Origin: CAVQFC01 sp036497895
GTDB lineage: Bacteria > Acidobacteriota > Vicinamibacteria > Vicinamibacterales > CAVVIG01
Assembly: GCA_036497895.1 (NCBI GenBank)
Contig: DASXIR010000241.1
Location: 1 to 7,255 of the forward strand
Length of the DNA stretch: 7,255 nucleotides
Direction of reading: 5' to 3'
The notes beneath the pieces are model-generated. The model saw only the letters and a list, made by a program, of their open reading frames with translations, did not search any database and had not been told where the DNA came from. Position 1 is the first letter of the stretch. Each line of letters starts with the position of its first letter. Positions 1 through 4,812 of the stretch are shown piece after piece. The translations under genes and the position numbers were made by a program.

Positions 1-117
1 GGCAACGAGCACCTCAAGCGATCGCTGCTCATCGCCGAGGGCATCGTCGTCTCCGGGAAGCGCGTCCGCGAACTCGATCGGGTGACCTGGAAGCCACCGC
101 GCGGCCGCCGGAGATGA
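1..117 (+). CDS. C-terminal end of an unidentified protein (partial)
   Basis: Frame 1 is open from the first base and stops at TGA 115-117, giving the last 38 residues of a protein whose start lies left of the window. Nearly every codon ends in G or C, as in the other genes here, which supports real coding. The visible tail is amphipathic (LLIAEGIVVSGKRVREL) and ends in a basic stretch, PPRGRRR. I do not recognise the family and assign no function. The gene runs in the same direction as the sigma-factor gene that follows, 33 nt before its proposed GTG start, so read-through into the sigma unit is possible. No convincing terminator separates them. Confidence 0.6.
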   Translation, partial: GNEHLKRSLLIAEGIVVSGKRVRELDRVTWKPPRGRRR

Positions 118-141
118 ACATTCGGGCCTGTTTTTCTCGTA
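115..141 (+). promoter_or_regulatory. possible ECF-type promoter of the sigma-factor gene
   Basis: TGAACA (115-120) is followed after 17 nt by CGTA (138-141). This resembles the -35/-10 pattern recognised by many ECF sigma factors (GAAC or TGAAAC, about 16-17 nt, CGTA or CGTC). ECF genes are often autoregulated, so a self-type promoter here would make sense. Initiation would fall near 147-150, almost on the GTG at 151, implying a leaderless message or a start codon further down. A single site in one sequence is weak evidence. Confidence 0.3.
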
Positions 142-150
142 TCTGCTTGT

Positions 151-738
151 GTGACCGCCGCGAAGCAACGCCCCCCGATACCGTTCTCGTCTAAGCAGTT
201 GGAGCGTAAACCCGAGGATCGGAGGGCTGGCGCGCCGTTTCAGGTGGGAGACATCGAGGCGTTCGAAACCCTTTACCGGGAGCAGGCACCCCGCATCTTC
301 AGTCTCGCCTGCCGGATGGCCGGGTCGACCGAGGACGGCGAGGATCTGCTGCAGGAAATTTTCCTCCAGGCCCATCGCAAGCTGGGCGGCTTCAAGGGAG
401 AATCGGCGATCGGCACGTGGCTTTACCGTCTGGCTTTGAATCACTGCCTCGACTACGTTCGGAGTCGGCAGGTCAAGATGAGGAAGGTCACCGATACGCT
501 GGACGCGGCTGGTTCGTTCGAGCCGCTCGCGCGGCACGACACTCCTATCACACGGCTGGATCTGGACCGGGCGCTCGAACGGCTGCCGGACGGTTGTCGA
601 GAGGCGTTCGTCCTGCACGACATCGAGGGCTACGATCACAAGGAGGTCGGCCGGATGCTTGGCATCGCGGAGGGAACGTCGAAGTCGCAGGTGTTCAAGG
701 CGAGGCTGAAGCTGCGCGGGCTACTGGGAAAAAGCTGA
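151..738 (+). CDS. ECF-type RNA polymerase sigma factor (sigma-70 family)
   Basis: This protein of up to 195 residues directs RNA polymerase to a dedicated promoter set. Region sigma-2 spans about residues 34-106, with the acidic DLLQEIFLQAHRKL core-binding helix and the GTWLYRLALNHCLDYVR segment that contacts the -10 element. After a linker, sigma-4 covers about 137-192, with LPDGCREAFVLHDIEGYDHKEV and the helix-turn-helix GIAEGTSKSQVFKARLKLR that reads the -35 element. This two-domain layout and length are typical of ECF sigmas. The next gene encodes a zinc-finger anti-sigma, so activity is probably released by an envelope signal. The start is uncertain. GTG 151 has no Shine-Dalgarno sequence, and residues 1-31 look unlike the family. 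GTG 244, just before GDIEAFETLY, is an alternative, although GGAGGG at 221-226 is too far from it (17 nt). Confidence 0.95.
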   Translation: MTAAKQRPPIPFSSKQLERKPEDRRAGAPFQVGDIEAFETLYREQAPRIFSLACRMAGSTEDGEDLLQEIFLQAHRKLGGFKGESAIGTWLYRLALNHCLDYVRSRQVKMRKVTDTLDAAGSFEPLARHDTPITRLDLDRALERLPDGCREAFVLHDIEGYDHKEVGRMLGIAEGTSKSQVFKARLKLRGLLGKS

Positions 739-746
739 CTGGTAGG

Positions 747-764
747 GTCCGGCTTTAGCCGGAC
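747..764 (+). repeat. palindromic element copy 1: hairpin in the sigma/anti-sigma gap
   Basis: GTCCGGC (747-753) and GCCGGAC (758-764) form a perfect 7-bp stem around the loop TTTA. The element fills most of the 33-nt gap between the sigma stop (738) and the anti-sigma ATG (772). The same arms recur at 998-1015. Read on the opposite strand, this copy is GTCCGGCTAAAGCCGGAC and differs from the second copy at one base. Its right arm contains GGA (761-763), the only Shine-Dalgarno-like bases before the anti-sigma start, so folding could mask that site. No T-run follows, which argues against a terminator. Confidence 0.7.
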
Positions 765-771
765 GTGAAAT

Positions 772-1518
772 ATGCATCCGAACGAAGACACCCTCAACGC
801 CTACGCCGACGCGACGCTCGATCCGGGCGAACGCGCCGAGGTCGAACGGCATCTCGGGGCCTGCGCGGCGTGTCGCAGTCTCGTTGAGGATTTGCGCGCG
901 ATCGTGAATGCGGCCTCGACCCTCGAGTTCCGCGATCCGCCAGTCCGAGCGTGGGCGCGAATCGAACGGGCGATCGAGCTGGAAACGGCCAACGACGGTC
1001 CGGCGAAAGCCGGACACCACAGGTGGCGCTGGCTGGCCGCGGCGGCTGTCCTGGTGACCGCTGTCGGTCTGACCATTGGCCGCTCTCAGTTCCGCTCGAC
1101 GATGACCGAACGGCCAACGGCCTCCGCCGGCGGCCCAGCGACGGCGGCGCCGGATGCGGCCGCCAGCGGCGCGAACGCCGATGTGCTTGAGAGCGAGATG
1201 CGTCAGGCCGAGCAGCACTACGAGAAGGCGATCAAGGGGCTCGAGCAGATCGCCAAGGACGATCAGGGCGCGCTCGACGGACGCACGGCGGCGACACTGC
1301 AGAAGAACCTGGCTGTCATTGATCAGGCGATCGGCGAGAGCCGCGCGGCGGTGCGATCGCAGCCGGCGAGCGAGCCGGCGCAGCAGAGCCTGATCGAAAA
1401 CTTCAAAACCAAGCTGTCTCTTCTCGAAGACACGGTTGCGCTGATCAACGAAATGCGCAAAGGCAACGAGGCCGGGGCGGCAAGAATCGTCTCGGACCTC
1501 AAGACAAAGGGCGACTGA
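772..1518 (+). CDS. zinc-finger anti-sigma factor, single-pass membrane protein
   Basis: This 248-residue protein probably binds and silences the sigma factor encoded just upstream. The cytoplasmic N-terminus carries the zinc-binding anti-sigma motif H27-x3-C31-x2-C34 (HLGACAAC), preceded by NAYADATLDPGERAEVERHL, which is typical of the putative zinc-finger domain in these proteins. One membrane helix lies at about residues 87-103 (WLAAAAVLVTAVGLTIG). A low-complexity Ala/Gly/Pro stretch (115-136) leads to a largely helical, charged outer domain (138-230), including NLAVIDQAIGESRAAV. I recall that pattern from anti-sigmas of Acidobacteriota and related phyla. No catalytic motif is visible in the outer part, so how it senses a signal is unknown. 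Residues 76-82 (GPAKAGH) are encoded by a palindromic repeat. The stop lies 1 nt before the next ATG, indicating an operon. Confidence 0.9.
   Translation: MHPNEDTLNAYADATLDPGERAEVERHLGACAACRSLVEDLRAIVNAASTLEFRDPPVRAWARIERAIELETANDGPAKAGHHRWRWLAAAAVLVTAVGLTIGRSQFRSTMTERPTASAGGPATAAPDAAASGANADVLESEMRQAEQHYEKAIKGLEQIAKDDQGALDGRTAATLQKNLAVIDQAIGESRAAVRSQPASEPAQQSLIENFKTKLSLLEDTVALINEMRKGNEAGAARIVSDLKTKGD
998..1015 (+). repeat. palindromic element copy 2, inside the anti-sigma coding sequence
   Basis: GTCCGGC (998-1004) and GCCGGAC (1009-1015) form a perfect 7-bp stem with a GAAA loop. It is the same element as at 747-764 but in the opposite orientation. It keeps the reading frame and encodes GPAKAGH in the linker between the zinc-finger domain and the membrane helix, a position that should tolerate an insertion. 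A second small inverted repeat, CCAC-AG-GTGG (1017-1026), follows directly and may belong to the same unit. Confidence 0.7.
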
Positions 1519-1519
1519 C

Positions 1520-2593
1520 ATGCGACTCATACTCTCGTTCGTCGTGGCCGGATTCGCGGCGACGGTCGTCCCGGCCGCCGCACAGCCTCCGCTGCCGCCC
1601 GATCCTCCGCGCGTCATCGTCCGCGATGCGGTGCGAACCTCGCACGCGTATCAGGGGCACAACAACGGTCCCGAACAGACGGAGCGGTTCTCGCGCAAGA
1701 TCAAGCTCGGACGGGACGGTCGCCTTTCCATCACGAACATCTCGGGCGACATCACGGTGACCGGCGGCTCGGGAGATGACGTATCGATCGAAGCGGTCAA
1801 GCGGACGCATGGCGACAAGAGCGAACTGGCGCTGGTGCAGATTACGGTGGACGACCGCCCGGGGCGGGTCGATGTCCGGACCGAAAGCGAATCGAATCGC
1901 AGCGACCGCGGGCGTCGGGGTAATGGCGTTTCGGTCGACTACTCCGTGACGGTGCCGGCATCGGCCGGCGTGGAGTTGCACTCAATCTCCGGGACGGTGA
2001 AGATCACGGCGGTCCACGGCGCCGTGCGCGCCGAAACGATCAGCGGTGATGTCACCACCAGCGATACGCCCAAACTCGAGCTCGCCAAGAGCGTCTCTGG
2101 AGACGTGTCCTTCAGTGGCGTGGCGGACGGTGACGTCATCGTCGGCAGCATCAGCGGCAACGTTTCGGCCAAGGCCGTGAAGGTTCGCGGACTCGACGTG
2201 AATTCGGTTTCCGGCAACGTCACCCTTGGCGACGTCGCGTGCGAGCGATTGACGGTCAAGTCCGTGAGCGGCAACGTCGGCTACTCCGGAACAATTGCGA
2301 AAGCGGGCCGCTACGAGATCAATTCGCACTCGGGAAATGTGCGGTTGACGCTGGCCAATCCTCCGGGCTTCGAGCTGACGGCAAGCAGCTTCAGCGGCTC
2401 GATTCGCTCGGAGCTGCCGCTGACGATTGGCGGCGACTCTTCACGCAGCAGCTCGACCACCGCCGATGGCAACAGCGACCGGCGCCGCACGAGCTCCGTC
2501 AACAGTCATAACATGCGGGCCACTTACGGCGACGGCAGTGCCACCATCTCTGTCAGAACTTTCAGTGGTGACGTCGTGATCGCCAAACAGTAG
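1520..2593 (+). CDS. exported DUF4097-type repeat protein, third gene of the sigma unit
   Basis: This 357-residue protein has an N-terminal signal peptide (residues 1-21, hydrophobic LILSFVVAGFAATVV, likely cleaved after Ala-Ala-Ala). It should therefore be periplasmic or surface-located. The mature part is rich in beta-strand-forming residues, and a short motif SG-[DNTS]-[VI] recurs at residues 75, 157, 175, 193, 212, 231, 250, 271, 292 and 349. From 157 to 292 the spacing is a regular 18-21 residues, as expected for a beta-helix or solenoid with one turn per repeat. This is the hallmark of the DUF4097 (putative adhesin-like) family, whose biochemical role is not established. A polar Ser/Arg/Asp-rich stretch (305-330) interrupts the last turns. 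The gene begins 1 nt after the anti-sigma stop, so the two are surely co-transcribed. A role in envelope sensing or as an effector of the regulon is inference from position. Confidence 0.88.
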   Translation: MRLILSFVVAGFAATVVPAAAQPPLPPDPPRVIVRDAVRTSHAYQGHNNGPEQTERFSRKIKLGRDGRLSITNISGDITVTGGSGDDVSIEAVKRTHGDKSELALVQITVDDRPGRVDVRTESESNRSDRGRRGNGVSVDYSVTVPASAGVELHSISGTVKITAVHGAVRAETISGDVTTSDTPKLELAKSVSGDVSFSGVADGDVIVGSISGNVSAKAVKVRGLDVNSVSGNVTLGDVACERLTVKSVSGNVGYSGTIAKAGRYEINSHSGNVRLTLANPPGFELTASSFSGSIRSELPLTIGGDSSRSSSTTADGNSDRRRTSSVNSHNMRATYGDGSATISVRTFSGDVVIAKQ

Positions 2594-2671
2594 ACCTCGC
2601 TCGCATCGATCCAATACAGCCCGGCGGCCACAAAGACCAATAGATATCGGCTGTTTCAACCGTCTCATGTA

Positions 2672-2687
2672 TGGCACCCGCTTTGCT
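2672..2687 (+). promoter_or_regulatory. sigma-54 (RpoN) -24/-12 promoter
   Basis: The site reads TGGCAC, then CCGCT, then TTGCT. It matches the sigma-54 consensus TGGCACGNNNNTTGCW at every strongly conserved position, with the invariant GG (2673-2674) and GC (2685-2686) exactly 12 bp apart. Transcription should start near 2698, giving a leader of about 50 nt that ends in a good Shine-Dalgarno site before the ATG at 2750. Such promoters need an ATP-driven enhancer-binding activator. Its site would be expected upstream, perhaps within 2594-2660, but I see no clear operator there. Confidence 0.72.
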
Positions 2688-2739
2688 CCCACATCGGTAT
2701 AATGGCGGCAGTGGGCTCAGCTATCGGGCGTTTTAATCT

Positions 2740-2744
2740 GGAGG
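2740..2744 (+). promoter_or_regulatory. Shine-Dalgarno site fixing the start at 2750
   Basis: GGAGG lies 5 nt before ATG 2750 in an AT-rich leader (TTTTAATCT). An in-frame ATG at 2702 lacks any such site and sits only about 4 nt after the predicted sigma-54 start point. A protein starting at 2702 would also bury the signal peptide. The start at 2750 is therefore preferred. Confidence 0.85.
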
Positions 2745-2749
2745 CCGGA

Positions 2750-3178
2750 ATGAAGCGATTGATTGTGTTGGGTGCACTGGTTTCGGCGTTGGGCGTGACA
2801 CCAGCCTTCGCGCAGGGCATGAAGTCGGACAACCCATCACTCGGCACCGTGAACATTGCCAAGAATGTGATGGCGGACGGCAAACCGCTCGCGGCCGGCA
2901 CTTACATGGTGCGGCTGACGACCGAGGAGCCGAAGCCGGGCGTGGGACAGACGCAAAGCGCAGAACGCTACGTCGAATTCCTCAAGGGCGGCAAAGTCGT
3001 CGGCCGCGAGGTCGCGACCGTCGTGCCGGCCGATGAGATCGGAAAGATCGTCAAGGGCGCGCACCCGAAGCCGGGCACCTCGATGTTCCAGCTTCTCAAG
3101 GGCGGCGATTACGGGCGCGTCTGGATCAACAAGGGCGGCACGAACTACATCATCAATCTACCGGTGTCGGCCGCCTAA
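2750..3178 (+). CDS. small secreted protein of unknown function
   Basis: This is a 142-residue exported protein. Residues 1-21 form a classic signal peptide (MKRLIVLGALVSALGVTPAFA, cleavage after Ala-Phe-Ala). The mature part has no cysteine and no membrane helix. Its recognisable stretches are GTVNIAKNVMADGKPLAAGTY, VEFLKGGKVVGREVATVVPADEI and LKGGDYGRVWINKGGTNYIINLP, alternating hydrophobic and Gly-rich segments that suggest a small beta-sandwich or barrel. I recall similar secreted proteins from Acidobacteriota genomes but know no function or name. It appears to be transcribed alone from a sigma-54 promoter, unlike the preceding sigma unit. Its stop codon overlaps that of rng on the other strand (shared CTAA at 3175-3178). 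Confidence 0.85.
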   Translation: MKRLIVLGALVSALGVTPAFAQGMKSDNPSLGTVNIAKNVMADGKPLAAGTYMVRLTTEEPKPGVGQTQSAERYVEFLKGGKVVGREVATVVPADEIGKIVKGAHPKPGTSMFQLLKGGDYGRVWINKGGTNYIINLPVSAA

Positions 3179-4722
3179 ACCGCCATTACATCGAACTGTT
3201 CGTGATGGAGATGGACGTCAGCCTTGATGGTGACGTCCTTTCCAATCGCCTGCCGTAAGTCCTTCATCACGCCGCTCTCCTCTTCCTTCAGCGCCCGGGC
3301 GATGTCCGGGTTCACCCGCAGCAGCAGCCGGTGGCCGTTGATGTCGGGACTTACCTTCTTCACTTCGTTCAGGATCTCGTAGCAGATCGTCGAACTCGAC
3401 TTGATCACGCCAGTGCCGGCGCAGTACGGGCAGGGTTCGGTGAGGACCCGCTCCAGGCTCTGCTTCACGCGCTTGCGCGTGACAATGACCAGGCCGAAAT
3501 CGGAGACCTGCAGGGCCTTGGACGGCGAGCGGTCCTTCTTCAGCTCCTGCTCCACCGCGGCGTAGACCTTCTGGCGGTTCTTCTTGTCCTCCATGTCGAT
3601 CAGGTCGAGGACGATGATCCCGCCGAGGTCGCGCAGGCGGATCTGTCGAACGATCTCCTTCACCGCCTCGAGGTTGGTCTTGACGATCGTGTCCTCGAGC
3701 CGGCCGCTGGTCTTCTTGCCGACGAATCGTCCGGTGTTGACGTCGATCGCGACCAGCGCCTCGGTCTGGTTGATGACGATCGATCCGCCTGACTTCAGGA
3801 ACACCTTGCTCTTCAGCGCCTTGTCGATTTCGGCCTGCACGCCGTACTCTTCAAAGATCGGGAACGGCTTGGCGTAGTGCTTTACCTTCGGCGCGAGCGT
3901 CGGCATGATCCGCTGCACCAGTTCGAGCACACGCTGGTATTCCTGGAAGTTGTCGATGCGGATAGCCTGGAAATCCTCGGTCAGCAGATCTCGCAGCAGC
4001 CGGCTGACGATGCTCTGCTCCTGAAACAGCACCGCTGGTGCGCGCGAGGACTCGTTGCGCTGGCGCATCTCGGTCCAGATCTTGTGAAACGCATCCAGGT
4101 CGCCGAGGATGTCCTCTTTCGGCCGTCCGCCCGCCGCCGTTCGGATGATGACGCCGCCGGTGAAGCCGTTCGCCTCCCGGAACTCGCGGACGATGCCGCG
4201 CAGACGTTGCCGTTCCTCTCGCGATTCGATCTTGCGCGACACGCCGATGTGATCGACGGTCGGCATGAACACCAGGAACCGTCCCGGCATCGTCACATGC
4301 GACGTCAGGCGCGCACCCTTGGTGCCGAGCGGCTCCTTCACCACCTGAACGACGATTTCCTGGCCTTCCTTGAGCAGGTCCTCGATCTTCTGCTGCGGCC
4401 GATTCTCGCGATCGGTGCGGCCGTCGCGCGCCTTGCTACCGTCGGCTTTCGGTTCGTCATCATCGTCGCCGGCGAGCTTGTCGAACTCGACCAGGGTGTC
4501 GATGACGTCGGCGACGTAGAGGAAACCGTCGCGCTCCAGGCCGAGGTCGATGAACGACGACTGCATGCCGGGCAGCACTTTCGACACCCGGCCCTTGTAG
4601 ACGTTGCCGACGACGCCGCGATGGCGTTCGCGCTCGACGAAGATTTCAGCGACGAGGTCGTCTTCGAGGATGGCCACCATGGTTTCGTGGCCGTTGGAGG
4701 AGACGATCATCTCCTTGTTCAT
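3175..4722 (-). CDS. rng: ribonuclease G/E family endoribonuclease
   Basis: This 515-residue endoribonuclease cleaves single-stranded RNA in A/U-rich regions, for example in rRNA maturation and mRNA decay, in the cytoplasm. The N-terminal S1 RNA-binding domain (about 36-145) includes VGNVYKGRVSKVLPGMQSSFIDLG and carries a charged insert with four consecutive Asp (83-112). The catalytic metal-binding aspartates are D327 in AIDVNTG and D373 in VLDLIDM, aligning with D303 and D346 of E. coli RNase E. The zinc-link motif CPYCAGTG at 431-438 supplies C431 and C434 for dimerisation. There is no long RNase E-type scaffold tail, and the length is close to RNase G (489 residues in E. coli). The start ATG at 4722 has AAGGAG 7 nt upstream. 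The gene is last in an apparent mrdA-rodA-rng operon, 90 nt after rodA. Its 3' end overlaps the convergent secreted-protein gene by 4 bp. Confidence 0.96.
   Translation of the reverse strand: MNKEMIVSSNGHETMVAILEDDLVAEIFVERERHRGVVGNVYKGRVSKVLPGMQSSFIDLGLERDGFLYVADVIDTLVEFDKLAGDDDDEPKADGSKARDGRTDRENRPQQKIEDLLKEGQEIVVQVVKEPLGTKGARLTSHVTMPGRFLVFMPTVDHIGVSRKIESREERQRLRGIVREFREANGFTGGVIIRTAAGGRPKEDILGDLDAFHKIWTEMRQRNESSRAPAVLFQEQSIVSRLLRDLLTEDFQAIRIDNFQEYQRVLELVQRIMPTLAPKVKHYAKPFPIFEEYGVQAEIDKALKSKVFLKSGGSIVINQTEALVAIDVNTGRFVGKKTSGRLEDTIVKTNLEAVKEIVRQIRLRDLGGIIVLDLIDMEDKKNRQKVYAAVEQELKKDRSPSKALQVSDFGLVIVTRKRVKQSLERVLTEPCPYCAGTGVIKSSSTICYEILNEVKKVSPDINGHRLLLRVNPDIARALKEEESGVMKDLRQAIGKDVTIKADVHLHHEQFDVMAV
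3213..3241 (+). terminator. terminator-like hairpin embedded in the 3' end of rng
   Basis: GGACGTCA (3213-3220) and TGACGTCC (3231-3238) form a perfect 8-bp stem with a 10-nt loop, followed on the + strand by TTT (3239-3241). It lies 35 nt after the stop of the secreted-protein gene, a normal place for its intrinsic terminator, yet it is antisense to rng codons for the KDVTIKADVH region. The T-run is short, so termination may be partial. On the - strand no T-run follows, so rng transcription should pass through. The twice-used Asp-Val (GACGTC) codons could also create the symmetry by chance. Confidence 0.4.
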
Positions 4723-4743
4723 TCACAAACTCCTTGTCGTCCC

Positions 4744-4801
4744 CTGCAGGGAACGGCGTTCGAGCCGTTCCCATGGGCCAGCCTGCAAACCGGCCCTGCA
4801 G
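4744..4801 (-). other. inverted repeats in the rodA-rng gap, possible mRNA switch or processing site
   Basis: GGGAACGGC (4749-4757) and GCCGTTCCC (4764-4772) make a perfect 9-bp stem with a 6-nt loop, ending 14 nt before the rng Shine-Dalgarno bases (4730-4735). A second pair, CTGCAGGG (4744-4751) and CCCTGCAG (4794-4801), is fully complementary and shares bases 4749-4751 with the first stem, so the two folds cannot both form completely. No T-run follows on the - strand, so it is not a standard terminator. A 5'-leader structure for rng control or an RNA processing site is inference. Confidence 0.5.
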
Positions 4802-4812
4802 CGGACTGAAAA

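Noticed and set aside
103..135. GGCC..GGCC pairing before a T5 tract (131-135) as a terminator for the upstream gene
   Set aside because: The stem is only 4 bp with an 18-nt loop. The T-run alone does not support termination.
721..1617. Long open frame of 298 codons on the - strand opposite the anti-sigma gene
   Set aside because: It lies opposite a well-supported gene in a GC-rich region where antisense frames stay open by chance. Its translation is low-complexity and Arg-rich, with no recognisable domain.
2045..2056. GGTGATGTCACC palindrome as an operator
   Set aside because: It lies within DUF4097 coding sequence and arises from repeated Ser-Gly-Asp-Val codons; similar GGTGACGTC strings recur at other repeats of the same protein.
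2617..2656. CAGCC..GGCTG inverted repeat followed by TTT after the DUF4097 gene, as a terminator
   Set aside because: Only about 5-6 bp with a bulge and a loop of roughly 26 nt, which is too weak to call.
2698..2703. TATAAT, a perfect sigma-70 -10 hexamer
   Set aside because: No -35 element lies at 16-18 nt spacing (CACCCG stands there) and there is no extended -10 TG. The sigma-54 match just upstream explains the site better, though a weak secondary promoter cannot be excluded.
2702..2749. In-frame upstream ATG that would add 16 residues to the secreted protein
   Set aside because: It has no ribosome-binding site, begins about at the predicted transcript start and would mask the signal peptide. 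ATG 2750 has GGAGG at good spacing.
3877..4809. Open frame of 310 codons on the + strand opposite rng
   Set aside because: It is a mirror of the RNase G gene, which has catalytic and zinc-link motifs. The opposite frame shows only Asp/Leu/Arg-rich sequence without domains.
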